A stretch of DNA of 64,000 nt from Lewinellaceae bacterium (GTDB lineage Bacteria; Bacteroidota; Bacteroidia; Chitinophagales; Saprospiraceae): assembly GCA_016710765.1 (NCBI GenBank), contig JADJUJ010000012.1, positions 1-64,000 on the forward strand, given 5' to 3'. A program made the translations under genes and the position numbers. Shown here piece by piece: positions 8,254 through 18,070 of the stretch (position 1 is the first letter of the stretch; the number at the start of each line of letters is the position of its first letter). Under the pieces are notes generated by a model. The model was not told the DNA's origin, did not search any database, and saw only the letters and a program-made list of their open reading frames with translations.

Positions 8254-11200
8254 ATGCACCTCTCCCCAGAGCAACGCCATGCTGACTTTCAGGCCCTGTT
8301 GAATACGCTCAATACCGAGCAGCGCGAGGCCGTGGAGCACATCGAAGGCCCTGTACTTCTGTTGGCCGGGCCCGGCACTGGCAAAACCCACGTTCTGGCT
8401 GCTCGCATCGGCAAAATTCTGCTGGAAACAGACGCCCGACCGCAAAACATTCTCTGCCTAACCTTTACGGAGGCCGGTGTATTCGCCATGCGCCAGAGAT
8501 TGCTGTCAATGATCGGGCCGGAGGCCTATCGCGTACCCATATATACCTTCCATGGTTTTTGCAATCGGGTGATACAGGACAACCTGGAACATTTCAGCAC
8601 CGGTGAACCTGAACCGTTGAGCGATCTGGAGCGAGTTGAAATCATCCGAACCCTACTGGAAAGCATGAAGCCGGATCATCCTTTGCGCGCAGGCAAAAAA
8701 GCCATTTTTGCCTACGAAGTGCAGTTGCGCAACCTTTTTTCCACCATGAAACGTGAAGGATGGAAACCGGGCTATGTGCAAAAGCAAATCCGGATATTCC
8801 TCGACAGCCTGCCGACCAACCCCGAATTCCAATACCAGCGCAACAACAAATACGGAAAAAAAGGTGAGCCCAAGGCTGCTGCCGTTCGCGACGTCCTGGA
8901 ACGCATGGACCTTTTGTCTGCCGCCGCCGACCTCTACCCGCTGTATGAAAAGGCACTACGAACAGCCGGCCGCTACGAATTTGAAGACATGCTGCTGTGG
9001 GTGTTGCGGGCTTTTGAACAAAATGAAGCCTTGCTTCGAACCTACCAGGAGCGTTTTTTGTATTTTCTCGTGGATGAATACCAGGATACCAACTCTGCGC
9101 AGTACCAATTGCTGCAACTGCTGCTGGGCTACTGGGACAATCCCAACGTCTTTATTGTAGGTGACGACGACCAGAGCATCTTTGAGTTTCAGGGGGCAAG
9201 GCTGCAAAACCTGGTGATGTTCTACCGTCAGTACCAACACGAACTGTTTACCCGGGTACTTCGCCTGAACTACCGTTCCACACAGTCCATCCTGGATGCA
9301 TCGGCCGCGCTGATCAACAACAACACCCTTCGGGCTATTCATGCACTGGACCTGGATCTTGAAAAAAACCTTGTCGCGGCACAGGCCTACACCACAGCAC
9401 CGCCTCAAATCAGGATGTACGAGAACCGCCTGCAGGAACGCAGCGATACGGTAGACCAGATAACGCAACTGCTGGCGGCTGGCGTTGTACCTACTGAAAT
9501 TGCCGTACTCTACCCCCAGCACCGCCAGGCAGAGCCATTGCTCGATCTGTTGCAAAAAAATCAAATACCCTACCAGACCAAGCGGCCCGTTAATATCCTG
9601 CAACTTCCACTGCTCCGGCAGTTTTTGGACCTGCTTCACTACCTGCTGGATGAGCAAAACGAAGCCTACAGCGGCGACTACCGCCTGTTCAGGCTGCTGC
9701 ACGCACCCTGGTGGCAACTTCCGGCACAGGATCTGGCCCGAATTGCCCTGTTTATCCGCCTCCGTGCAGACAAAGGGCATCAAAACCACTGGCGCGAAAT
9801 GCTGAACGACCAGCTCAGTCTGGAGAGTTGCCTCCTGAGAACGCCCACGACTGCCTTGCTGGACTTGGGAAGCCAACTGAACCAATGGGTTTCCGATGGC
9901 ATCAACCTTTCTCCGGCCTTGTTGCTGGAATCGCTGATGAACAAATCAGGATTACTCCGTTTCCTGCTGCAACACCCAGATAAGTCGTGGTGGTTGCAGG
10001 TATTTCATACGCTGCTGGAATTTGTTCAGCGGGAAAGTGTTCGAGACCCGAGATTCAGTCTGGGCCGACTGCTCGACATGTTCGGCAACATGGAAGCCAA
10101 CAAGATCCCCCTTTCCCTGCAGCAAACGCTGGGCCAAACGGCCGGGGTGCAGTTGTTAAGCGTGCATGGAGCCAAAGGACTTGAATTTGACCATGTATTC
10201 CTCCTCGACTGCACCGCGGACTACTGGGAGCCCTCCAGCAGGGGGCAGCAGCAGTTCCGGCTGCCCGATACGCTATTGCTGACCACGGCAGAGGAGGATG
10301 CCATGGAAGCCAGGCGTCGCCTTTTTTATGTCGCCATGACCCGGGCCAAAAAAGGCCTGTACCTGGGCTGTAGCCGATTTAATCCGGAAGGAAAAGTATT
10401 GCAGCCTGCCCGTTTTTTGGCAGAAACGGAATTGCCGGAAGTAGCGGTTGTTCCCACGGCCGAACAATTGGCACGAAGCCTGGAAACCCGTCTGCTGGAG
10501 CCATCAGAACCTGTAATTACCTTGCCGGAACAGGAGCAAATCGATCGGGTATTGAAGGATTTCCGCATGAGCATCTCCAGCCTGAACCGTTTTTTACGGT
10601 GCCCATTGGCATTTTATTACGAAGACATTCTGCAAGTTCCCGGACTCATGTCGGAACCTGCGGCATTTGGCCAGGCGATGCACCATGCCGTTCAGGTGTA
10701 TTTTTTAGCCATAAAAAATGCCAAAACCGCCAAATTTCCCGACCGGAAAATTTTGCTTACCGCCTTTCAGGCCGCGATGGAAAAAAGGAAGGCCTATTTT
10801 ACAGCCGCAGGTTTTGAACAACGCCTGGCACTTGGGCTCGACTTTCTCGACCGTTACCACCACGAACAAGTCCCCTATTGGCGGCGCAAGGCGATTGCAG
10901 AGCGAAAAATTGACCGGGTAGAGGTTGATGGTGTGCCCATTACCGGCGTACTGGATAAGATAGAATGGCACGACGATGGCAGTATCCGGGTGCTGGACTA
11001 CAAAACCGGGAGCCCCAACCGGAACAAAGTTGCAGCGCCCTCCGAAAAAGCACCAATGGGCAGCGAATACTGGCGACAACTGGTTTTTTACAAAATCCTG
11101 CTTGAAAATGCCAACATCTACCCCGAAAAGGTTCGCAGCGCGGCGATTGAATGGCTTGAACCCGACCGGGAGGGCCGTTTCCTGGTGGTCGACATGAGCA

Positions 11201-11382
11201 TCAGTGCGCAGGACCTGGTATTTGTGCAGCATTTGCTCACGGAGAGTTACCAGAAGATCATGGAACATGCTTTTACGACCGGATGCCAGGAACCCGATTG
11301 CCAGTGGTGCCAGATGCACCAAAACAGGGAGATTCCATCCAAAATTGCCCGGGAAGAAGAAGCGCTTGACGACCTATCCTAA
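8254..11382 (+). CDS. UvrD/Rep-type helicase fused to a PD-(D/E)XK nuclease
   Basis: A superfamily 1 DNA helicase of 1042 residues with a C-terminal RecB-like nuclease, probably in double-strand break or recombination repair. Visible motifs: Q-motif region LNTEQREAV, Walker A GPGTGKT (39-45), motif II VDEYQDT (about 273), motif III VGDDDQSIFEFQGA, motif V SVHGAKGLEFDHVFLLD (about 639) and motif VI RRLFYVAMTRAKKGL. The nuclease domain (from about 775) has LDKIEWH and VLDYKTGS with the catalytic Asp/Lys. Cysteines in FLRCPLAF and in GCQEPDCQWC could bind an Fe-S cluster, as in AddB and Cas4 nucleases, though the spacing differs. No AddA/RecC partner is adjacent, so it may act alone. Confidence 0.88.
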   Translation: MHLSPEQRHADFQALLNTLNTEQREAVEHIEGPVLLLAGPGTGKTHVLAARIGKILLETDARPQNILCLTFTEAGVFAMRQRLLSMIGPEAYRVPIYTFHGFCNRVIQDNLEHFSTGEPEPLSDLERVEIIRTLLESMKPDHPLRAGKKAIFAYEVQLRNLFSTMKREGWKPGYVQKQIRIFLDSLPTNPEFQYQRNNKYGKKGEPKAAAVRDVLERMDLLSAAADLYPLYEKALRTAGRYEFEDMLLWVLRAFEQNEALLRTYQERFLYFLVDEYQDTNSAQYQLLQLLLGYWDNPNVFIVGDDDQSIFEFQGARLQNLVMFYRQYQHELFTRVLRLNYRSTQSILDASAALINNNTLRAIHALDLDLEKNLVAAQAYTTAPPQIRMYENRLQERSDTVDQITQLLAAGVVPTEIAVLYPQHRQAEPLLDLLQKNQIPYQTKRPVNILQLPLLRQFLDLLHYLLDEQNEAYSGDYRLFRLLHAPWWQLPAQDLARIALFIRLRADKGHQNHWREMLNDQLSLESCLLRTPTTALLDLGSQLNQWVSDGINLSPALLLESLMNKSGLLRFLLQHPDKSWWLQVFHTLLEFVQRESVRDPRFSLGRLLDMFGNMEANKIPLSLQQTLGQTAGVQLLSVHGAKGLEFDHVFLLDCTADYWEPSSRGQQQFRLPDTLLLTTAEEDAMEARRRLFYVAMTRAKKGLYLGCSRFNPEGKVLQPARFLAETELPEVAVVPTAEQLARSLETRLLEPSEPVITLPEQEQIDRVLKDFRMSISSLNRFLRCPLAFYYEDILQVPGLMSEPAAFGQAMHHAVQVYFLAIKNAKTAKFPDRKILLTAFQAAMEKRKAYFTAAGFEQRLALGLDFLDRYHHEQVPYWRRKAIAERKIDRVEVDGVPITGVLDKIEWHDDGSIRVLDYKTGSPNRNKVAAPSEKAPMGSEYWRQLVFYKILLENANIYPEKVRSAAIEWLEPDREGRFLVVDMSISAQDLVFVQHLLTESYQKIMEHAFTTGCQEPDCQWCQMHQNREIPSKIAREEEALDDLS

Positions 11383-11402
11383 CGCAAAGCCGCGCACCTG
11401 AT

Positions 11403-13277
11403 TTACGGCATTTTAACCCAGGCAGTGCATTGGGTTCCATCCTCATGCTGCAGTGTCAGCCAATAAACACCGGCAGGCAAATTGGCTACCGGCAAAGATT
11501 GGGCAGTACCGTTTGCAATTATTTCGGCACAGATCAGCCCCCGGGCATCCAGCAGGCGCAGCAGTGCGCCGGATGTGGCTGTCACCGTTAAATGTGTAGT
11601 GCCCGGATTCGGAAAAAGCGTAAGGGTTGGCGTACGGTCCGGCAACTGCCCCACAGCAGTGCTGCAATCAGGCTCAAGAGCCCCCACGTTGTGCATGAAA
11701 AGCGGGCGAAGCGTACCATAATAGTCGCGATTTATCCAGTCGGCAAATGCTGGAACCGCCTGCACCAATACGCCCTGGTCATCCAGACAAGGTGTGATGC
11801 GCTGCAGAGAATCGATATTGAAACTGCCGGGCAAATCTGGTCTTAGCAGATCATTAGGGCCAGGATTAGCAGGCTGCTTACACCACAGGTTGTAGTCAAA
11901 ACTGTAGTCAAAAACGCCAATAACATTAAAGGCCGTTTGCAAGGATTTGTAGGTTGGATAATCTGCTTGATCAAAAGAAAAGATATTGCCATAAAACCGA
12001 ACGTTGAGCAGTTGCCCATAGCTGTTCTGAATAAAATTATAACTGGGAAAAAAGAGATGTATCTGCGCCCCGTTGTTGTCCAGTGAATCACCGGTCAATC
12101 CGATACAGGTATTGTGAACGACAAATACATTTTTAATACAATTGGGATTATTGATGTTCACGCTCCCTTCCCAAAAGGCTATGGCCCGGCCGCAGTTTTG
12201 AATGATGTTGTTGTAAATAAAAACGCTGTCGATGGTCGGAAAACTGTACGCCCCAAAGCCCAGGATGCTGCACTGCACGGCGCTGCAAAATTGAAATACA
12301 GGGCCGTAATTGGCCGTCAGGCAGGAGCCTTCATTACCCATCAAAATACCCATACCAGCCAAAAGTGGTGTCCCGATTTGTTGGGGGCAAACCAGCCCAA
12401 ACTCCGAGGCGCCGGGGGTTTGATACAAGTAATTGCGGTGGATAATGAGTTTGGCGGAGTTGTCGTTGTACAGGTTGGTTGGGTTGTCGTGCAAGCGATT
12501 CCCTACTGCCTCTACATACTGGCAATTGTGAAAATTAAGGCCTTCGCCACGGGTGTAGGCTACTTCCGAATTTTCTACGCGAATAAAACGACTGAAATGA
12601 AACTTCAGCCCGCTTGGCCATGCTGTACAGGCACTCTGCGGCAGCTCAGAAAAGTTGATTCGGGAAGTGTTCAGCACGTGGCAATTGCGGACCAACACAT
12701 AATCGGTGTTTTGTATGAGAAAACCATGGCTCCCGGTACTGTCGGTCGTTACATTTTCAACCAGTACATGACTTGGTCCGGGCGCGTCGGGGTTATCAAC
12801 GGAACGGTTAATGAGTAATCCAATGCCCAGTGTGCGCCGCAACGCAAGATTTTTTACAAAAAAGTGATTACCAACCAGCCGGAGGGCGTGGTTGGAGGCT
12901 GGCGCAGAAAGCGCCCCTTGGATGATCACCTGGCCAATACCTTCGACACTGACATTTTTATAGGTACTGCCTTGTTTCCACTGGTTTTCATTTTGCTGGA
13001 AGCCGGTGGATGTAACATAAGTCCCCGGCAGCAAGCGGATCAGACCGTAGTTTTCACCATTATTTACCCCGGCCGTGCCAAAGGGTATTTTTTGAAGCGC
13101 CACGGCAAAACTTTGCACTGGGGCATCAACGGTACCTGGGTTACCATCGTCACCAACAGGGCTCATGTACACGGTATCGCTAAAGGCGTAAATGCCGGTA
13201 CCAACCACTGGTTCGGGAATTACAAACTGTGCTTGTAGTCCTACAGGCAACAATAGCATCAGGAACAATAGCCGCAT
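11403..13277 (-). CDS. Secreted right-handed beta-helix protein with T9SS sorting domain
   Basis: A 624-residue predicted secreted protein: signal peptide (MRLLFLMLLLPVGLQAQ), a start typical of pectate-lyase-like or chondroitinase-B-like folds (VYMSPVGDDGNPGTVDAPVQ, with LLPGTY), then repeated parallel beta-helix coils (VLVENVTTDSTGSHGFLIQN, YVEAVGNRLHDNPTNLYNDN, FIYNNIIQNCGRAIAFWEG). A T9SS type A sorting domain closes it (LFPNPGTTHLTV... ending CTAWVKMP). Polysaccharide lyase, sulfatase-associated or purely structural roles are all possible; catalytic residues cannot be assigned from sequence alone. It is on the opposite strand to the helicase, with only 20 bases between the converging stops. 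Confidence 0.85.
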   Translation of the reverse strand: MRLLFLMLLLPVGLQAQFVIPEPVVGTGIYAFSDTVYMSPVGDDGNPGTVDAPVQSFAVALQKIPFGTAGVNNGENYGLIRLLPGTYVTSTGFQQNENQWKQGSTYKNVSVEGIGQVIIQGALSAPASNHALRLVGNHFFVKNLALRRTLGIGLLINRSVDNPDAPGPSHVLVENVTTDSTGSHGFLIQNTDYVLVRNCHVLNTSRINFSELPQSACTAWPSGLKFHFSRFIRVENSEVAYTRGEGLNFHNCQYVEAVGNRLHDNPTNLYNDNSAKLIIHRNYLYQTPGASEFGLVCPQQIGTPLLAGMGILMGNEGSCLTANYGPVFQFCSAVQCSILGFGAYSFPTIDSVFIYNNIIQNCGRAIAFWEGSVNINNPNCIKNVFVVHNTCIGLTGDSLDNNGAQIHLFFPSYNFIQNSYGQLLNVRFYGNIFSFDQADYPTYKSLQTAFNVIGVFDYSFDYNLWCKQPANPGPNDLLRPDLPGSFNIDSLQRITPCLDDQGVLVQAVPAFADWINRDYYGTLRPLFMHNVGALEPDCSTAVGQLPDRTPTLTLFPNPGTTHLTVTATSGALLRLLDARGLICAEIIANGTAQSLPVANLPAGVYWLTLQHEDGTQCTAWVKMP

Positions 13278-13320
13278 AAAACTCCTTTAAAAATGGCCAA
13301 AAATTATGGCAACACCCTGG

Positions 13321-14652
13321 TTATACATCAATATCAACAAACTTCACCCCATAATCTTCCAGTTCCTTCATCACCGGTTCGTACACCTCCGGCATGGTGG
13401 GTATGTTGACACCCGTGGGCGACACCTGTCCGGTAATTAACAACTTCACAAAAATACCCAAGGGCAAACCCACAAGGCGGGACATGGCCGTATCTGTACC
13501 GTTGTTGCCCTTCATGACCAATGTGGAGGTTGTTTTATGCTTTTTCTTGTTGATTTCATATTCAAAGACATGTTGCATAATGACCATGTCTTTGTCTTTG
13601 GGCTGGAGTGCCCATTTTTCAAGCAACAGGTTTTCCAAAATAAGCGAGGGCGTAGCATCCTTCACTTTGATGCGGCGTTTGCTGAACAACCCTAGCCATT
13701 CCAGATTTTTCATCACCTCGCTGTCGGGCTCTACTTCGATAACCTTGGCGATACGGTCCTTCACAGATCCGGTGTGTTGGCTGATGCCCAGAAATGCCTC
13801 CATGAGGTCGTGATAGGTCAGTTTTTCGGAATCGACGATGGGGAAGGTGGCGTCGGTCAGGCCAATTCGGACCAGCGCATTCCAGGCATCGCAGAATCCT
13901 TTGTGCCGTATGGTACCGCGAAACAAGGTTTTGATGTTTTTGAGCCCATATGCATCCCGGTAGAGCATCGAGTCCCGGTTGGCATACACTTCCCATTCCC
14001 CCATTCCTGGAATATCAACCAGGTTGTACTGGCGAAAGAGTCGGCGGTATGGAATGTACTTCAACTTACCGTTTTCCAAAAACTGCGCGGTCCCCTGCCC
14101 TGCCAGCACTACATTTCGGGGGTTCCAGCTGAATTTATAATGCCAGGGATTGTCATCGCTTTCCGGTGCCACCAAACCGCCGGTGTAAGAATAGAAAGCG
14201 GTAATTTTTCCACCCTTTGCCCGAATCTGGTGGATGCGTTGCATGGCGCTCATGTGGTCGATGCCAGGGTCGAGACCGATTTCGTTCATGAACACCAGTG
14301 CGCGCTGCCGGGCTTCATCGCCCAAACGGAAAACCTGTTTGGAGACATAGCTGGCGGTGACCATGTGCTTGCCCAGCACAATACAGTCTTGCGCAACTTC
14401 CAGGTGCATTTGTGGGGGGAGCAGCGACACTACAACATCGTGGCGCTGAATAATGTCGCGCCGGTCGTTGTGCTTAGACGCATCCAGCCAAATGGCCCTT
14501 CCATTGGGATGGCCATCAACTTTTTTCTGCGCAAGCGCAATGTCGGCGTCGGCAATGGTAACAAAGAAGTTGTGCAGAGCAGCCTGCTCCAGAATATAAG
14601 TAATCAGCACGGTAGCAGATCTTCCTGCCCCAATAATCAACAGATTTTTCAT
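13321..14652 (-). CDS. Saccharopine dehydrogenase family protein (LYS9-like)
   Basis: A 443-residue NAD(P)-dependent oxidoreductase. The N-terminal Rossmann nucleotide-binding motif GAGRSA (residues 7-12 of MKNLLIIGAGRSATVLI) is followed by VVVSLLPPQMH, VTASYVS and NEIGLDPGIDHM, conserved in saccharopine reductases and dehydrogenases, and a C-terminal domain ending GVKFVDIDV. Family members link alpha-aminoadipate semialdehyde, glutamate and saccharopine in lysine metabolism; in bacteria of this group catabolism is more likely, but that is inference. The start at 14652 places the Rossmann motif at the N-terminus; the longer frame from 14748 adds unrelated sequence. No lysine genes adjoin. Confidence 0.88.
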   Translation of the reverse strand: MKNLLIIGAGRSATVLITYILEQAALHNFFVTIADADIALAQKKVDGHPNGRAIWLDASKHNDRRDIIQRHDVVVSLLPPQMHLEVAQDCIVLGKHMVTASYVSKQVFRLGDEARQRALVFMNEIGLDPGIDHMSAMQRIHQIRAKGGKITAFYSYTGGLVAPESDDNPWHYKFSWNPRNVVLAGQGTAQFLENGKLKYIPYRRLFRQYNLVDIPGMGEWEVYANRDSMLYRDAYGLKNIKTLFRGTIRHKGFCDAWNALVRIGLTDATFPIVDSEKLTYHDLMEAFLGISQHTGSVKDRIAKVIEVEPDSEVMKNLEWLGLFSKRRIKVKDATPSLILENLLLEKWALQPKDKDMVIMQHVFEYEINKKKHKTTSTLVMKGNNGTDTAMSRLVGLPLGIFVKLLITGQVSPTGVNIPTMPEVYEPVMKELEDYGVKFVDIDV

Positions 14653-15099
14653 GGTGTTAAGTTTTTGAAAAAGTTCCGACAGTGCTTTGTCGGGTTGGGG
14701 TGGCGATATCTGGCAGGAGAACCAACTGATAACCTTGCGGCCCTTCATTTGGTCGGGATAAAATTAGTAAACTTCCCACATCCCGTCAAACTTGCTCCAC
14801 TTTTTAGGCCATTGTTTGTGTCATTATGCCGTAAAATCTAATATTTCATCATTTTCTAGAGAAAATATCGGGTCAATAATATTCACATTTTAAATAAATA
14901 TTTTAAACTAAAAAATTGATTGTCAGATATTTAATAAATAAAACATAAAATAACCCGCATCACAAGTGCCTGATTTTGTCATTTTTTAAACTCAATCCAA
15001 GCCTCATTTTTGCAACATGAAAACGAATCGGCTTTTCAAATGTGATTTGCCTTTCGTTGGATATGTTCATGGGATGAAACTTTTCCAGTGAGTATCAAA

Positions 15100-15131
15100 C
15101 AGTAAGCGGTTTCAAGAAAAACCGCTTACTG
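15100..15131. repeat. Perfect 13-bp inverted repeat
   Basis: CAGTAAGCGGTTT (15100-15112) is exactly complementary to 15119-15131 across a six-base loop. There is no T run on either side, so it is not a typical terminator. A protein-binding or RNA-processing site is possible. Confidence 0.7.
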
Positions 15132-15139
15132 TCTCACTC

Positions 15140-15172
15140 AAAAAAAATGGCCGGTCCTGAAGAGACCAGCCA
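15140..15172 (-). terminator. Rho-independent terminator, transcript unknown
   Basis: On the minus strand, a nine-base-pair stem (TGGCTGGTC / GACCGGCCA, one G-T pair) is followed by eight T. No certain gene lies upstream on that strand for several hundred bases, so it may end an unannotated small transcript starting near 15300-15400. Confidence 0.7.
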
Positions 15173-15571
15173 CCATTCCAAAGGAATGCACATGGGATTA
15201 CAACGGGCGTTGCGAGCGGGATTAAACGAAGTACCAATTGCTTGATACTTCTAAAGGCCAAAAGTATATTAATTTTTTTAATATTCGATACATTGGCCAT
15301 GTTAAAAAATATTCACGCAAAATGCTAACCAGTCATTGTTCATACTTAAACCATTTTTGCTTATGAGGACTCCAGTTACGATCAGAATTCAAAATGGTAC
15401 CGTTCAAGTTTCCTGAACACCTTTGCTTTTAACATTTGATTATCAGGCGCCAAGAGACCACTTCAAACGCCTATGTTCATGGGATTATAGATTTTAGCCC
15501 TGCCTCATGCGGTGGGGCTTTTTTATTGGCTTTTGGACATTGGGCGTTGGATATTGGGCGTTGTTTTCTAC

Positions 15572-15579
15572 TATCTTTG
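15572..15579 (+). promoter_or_regulatory. -7 box TATCTTTG of the TonB/TPR gene
   Basis: Consensus Bacteroidota -7 element 24 bp before the ATG at 15603; it lies inside the longer frame from 15507 and so supports the later start. Candidate TTG elements upstream are not ideally spaced. Confidence 0.45.
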
Positions 15580-15602
15580 CCGCTCAATTTCCACATACAG
15601 GT

Positions 15603-16703
15603 ATGAAACACACACTACTTCCCCTGATCTTTTTGCTTTTGGTCCAGGTACTGGGCGCCCAGACACCCGATGCAGATACCACCATTTACCAGGTAGCGGA
15701 AAGCCTACCCTACCCCTTACTCAATGCCTGCAACCCACTGAAACATCCCGGTTGGACAGAGGACAGTGCCCGTACCTGTGCTGAAAATCAGCTCATGCAG
15801 CTGCTGGCCTCCAACATCCGGTACCCCGAACTGGCTCGCCAAAACAACACTACCGGAACGGTAGTTGCCAGCTTTATCGTGGAAAAGGATGGTCATATGA
15901 GCCAAATCGGTCTCATGAAGGACATTGGTGATGGCTGTGGGACAGAGGCATTGCGCGTTTTGAACGCCATAAGCGAGGCCGGCCTGCGTTGGCGGCCGGC
16001 GCAGCAAAACGGCGCAGCCGTACGCATGCAAAAAGCACTACCCATTAAATTCAGGCTGGAGGAAGAACTGCCCTATGTCATCAGTGAATATGGCGATACC
16101 ATTTACACCATATTAGATCAAGATGTCGCTTACAGGGGTGGCTTCGACAGTCTGGCCGATTTTGTGGTCCGGGCTGTAAACTACCCTGCCGGGCTGGAGA
16201 AAACCTGCAAAGTGGGCGTCGTGGAATTAGCCCTGCTGGTTCGCCCCGACGGCAGCAGCAGCGTTGAAAACCAGTTGGATTACAACAACCTGGGGTTGGA
16301 TTTCCAATTTGAAGCCATCCGGCTCGCAAAAAAGACCAATGGCATGTGGGAACCCGCCATTTTCCAGGATAATAAGGTTACGGCAACCTTCCCGTTGCGG
16401 GTTGTATTCAAGTCGCCCGACCCGGGTTGTGCCACCGCCAACGACAATTTTGACCGCGCCATATTACTCGGCAATGAGGGTGCTGATTTATCCGATAAAG
16501 ATGATCTGGAAGGCGCCATCGCCAAATGGACCGAAGCGCTGGAACTGCATCCGGGCAATACAGAACTGCTGTACTACCGTGGCTCTGCCTACCTCTCGCT
16601 GAACAAACGGGAGGAAGCCTGTCAGGATTATAATGCGGTAAAGGCTAAACTGGGCTTAACCTGGTTTGAATCGATACGGCGTATTTTGTGTGGCGGTAAT
16701 TAA
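15603..16703 (+). CDS. Periplasmic TonB C-terminal domain protein with TPR tail
   Basis: The signal peptide MKHTLLPLIFLLLVQVLGAQ directs export. Residues about 60-140 (RYPELARQNNTTGTVVASFI, LRWRPAQQNGAAVRMQKALP) match the TonB C-terminal fold; a second, more diverged copy follows (FVVRAVNYPAGLEKTCKVGV, MWEPAIFQDNKVTATFPLRV). The last ~75 residues form a tetratricopeptide segment (LEGAIAKWTEALELHPGNTE). There is no N-terminal membrane anchor of a true TonB, so it is a stand-alone Bacteroidota TonB-domain protein, possibly an accessory of outer membrane transport. The exact role is unknown. Confidence 0.8.
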   Translation: MKHTLLPLIFLLLVQVLGAQTPDADTTIYQVAESLPYPLLNACNPLKHPGWTEDSARTCAENQLMQLLASNIRYPELARQNNTTGTVVASFIVEKDGHMSQIGLMKDIGDGCGTEALRVLNAISEAGLRWRPAQQNGAAVRMQKALPIKFRLEEELPYVISEYGDTIYTILDQDVAYRGGFDSLADFVVRAVNYPAGLEKTCKVGVVELALLVRPDGSSSVENQLDYNNLGLDFQFEAIRLAKKTNGMWEPAIFQDNKVTATFPLRVVFKSPDPGCATANDNFDRAILLGNEGADLSDKDDLEGAIAKWTEALELHPGNTELLYYRGSAYLSLNKREEACQDYNAVKAKLGLTWFESIRRILCGGN

Positions 16704-16764
16704 TGGGGCGTTGGCCTTAGCGCAAGATCCACTGCCCTCAGGCCTAATGCCTTTAGGCCAATAG

Positions 16765-17448
16765 CTAACTATAATTGTCCAGTTGCTCTGTCCAATCATA
16801 GGGTTTCAACACCAGGCGCAAGCCCCGGGTATCCATGCCGAGTTTCTCTTTTAGCAACCGGCGCACCCCTTTCCAGCCGCCGAAGTCGCCAAGATACCAT
16901 AAGAAAAGGCGGGTGACCTGTACCACTTTTTTGTCGGGCAACAGCGTGCTTTCTGCCTCCAGGAATGCAAGGGTGGCTTGCTCCAGTTGTACCTCGATCT
17001 GGTCGGTGGAATAAAAACCGATGGGTGGACAGCTGCGGGCGCCACAATTGAGCGCAAAATGAATGCGGGCATCCAATTTTTTGACGGCAAGTTTTTTCAC
17101 CAAACTGCTCGCTAATGGGTTGGGCAGGTAGCCCAGGCCCAGTTTGAGGCGATACCGCCGAAGGATGCCGTGCTCAAGGTTGTCGAGGCTGAAATGCACG
17201 CCAGCAATCCTAATAACCTTCGCACGATAAATGTCTGGCGGCTGCAGCCCTGACTCCGTACGCAACAATTGAAAATATGCGTTGTAGCAATTTATCCAGA
17301 AGGCCCGTTTGCGCTGGTCAGTGTTCAGTTGTTCCATCAACTGTGCTAAGGAAATTTGGGCCAGTGCATCGGTCAGATGCCCGGACGGCGCTTTCTTTTT
17401 TACCTGCTGGAGCAAGTTCTCCGATGTTTGATTAAGGTTTATGTCCAT
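16765..17448 (-). CDS. DUF547 protein
   Basis: A 227-residue protein with the hallmarks of DUF547: KRAFWINCYNAYFQLL, the VHFSLDNLEHGILR motif, and INFALNCGARSCP-like IHFALNCGARSCPPIGFYS, with conserved Cys and Arg that resemble a papain-like or transglutaminase-type core. No enzymatic function is established for this family. No signal peptide is evident. It has the same orientation as the zinc-finger gene at 17531, 82 bases upstream, and may be cotranscribed with it. Confidence 0.85.
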   Translation of the reverse strand: MDINLNQTSENLLQQVKKKAPSGHLTDALAQISLAQLMEQLNTDQRKRAFWINCYNAYFQLLRTESGLQPPDIYRAKVIRIAGVHFSLDNLEHGILRRYRLKLGLGYLPNPLASSLVKKLAVKKLDARIHFALNCGARSCPPIGFYSTDQIEVQLEQATLAFLEAESTLLPDKKVVQVTRLFLWYLGDFGGWKGVRRLLKEKLGMDTRGLRLVLKPYDWTEQLDNYS

Positions 17449-17530
17449 AAAAATGCCTGGAGAAAAGAGCGGCCATCTACCCTTTTAACCTATTCCGTTT
17501 ACCAAGAGAATTTTAGATGCTCCTTACAAC

Positions 17531-17872
17531 TTATACTCCACCTGAGCAGCGCATGCAACGCATCGAATTGGGCATAAACATCAGGCGCGCAAACTGAATC
17601 TCTCCGCCGCAGCGTGTACAGCGGCCAAAATCCACGCTGCCAAATTTCGACAAGATGGTTTTCAACTGGGTCAGTTTCTGTTGGTTTTCGCGGAGGCTGT
17701 TTTCCACTACGCTTTTGTTGTTGATGGCATCCATACGCGAGATGCGGCCAATGGCACTGTCCGGGACTTCCGGTTGCGTAGCCGCTTTGAGCTCCTGAAT
17801 AAAGGCTTCGACTTTGACAATCTCGGCCTTGAGTTTCTCCTGGTACAGCCTGGTTTCTTCCACTTTCATCAT
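17531..17872 (-). CDS. TraR/DksA-type zinc finger protein
   Basis: A small protein of 113 residues: a helical N-terminal part (VEETRLYQEKLKAEIVKVEA, followed by SLRENQQKLTQLKTIL) capped by a four-cysteine zinc finger, FGRCTRCGGEIQFARLMFMP then MRCMRCSGG. DksA-family proteins insert their coiled coil into the RNA polymerase secondary channel, but this protein is shorter than DksA and the catalytic-tip acidic residues are not obvious, so it may be a general DksA-like accessory factor. The start at 17872 (MMKVEE) is chosen over the upstream extension. Confidence 0.8.
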   Translation of the reverse strand: MMKVEETRLYQEKLKAEIVKVEAFIQELKAATQPEVPDSAIGRISRMDAINNKSVVENSLRENQQKLTQLKTILSKFGSVDFGRCTRCGGEIQFARLMFMPNSMRCMRCSGGV

Positions 17873-18070
17873 GCAAAGTACGGGCTTCGCAGAAAAGAAT
17901 GGTTGCTGATTGTCATATTTTAGGTTTATCCTCAAAAACGATCGCTATTTCTACCCTGGTGCGGTATAGGTCAAGATCGGCTCGTTTTTTTGACCAAAGG
18001 AAATCCACCTTTTTGCTCTCCTTAAAATACTGCTTACCTTATGGCATCTTTTCACCTAAATCATCAGTAC

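Larger units (their letters stand above)
14653..15571. other. AT-rich intergenic region without a convincing gene
   Basis: About 900 bases between divergently oriented genes. It contains the hairpin at 15100-15131 and a minus-strand terminator at 15140-15172. The phrase TGTTCATGGGAT occurs twice, at about 15065 and 15476, and ACATGGGATTA occurs near 15190. A 62-codon minus-strand frame (15112-15300) overlaps the terminator and is not accepted as a protein. It could instead be a leader or small RNA. Confidence 0.5.

Noticed and set aside
8956..9885. 309-codon minus-strand frame
   Set aside because: Lies opposite the helicase gene, whose motifs are unambiguous.
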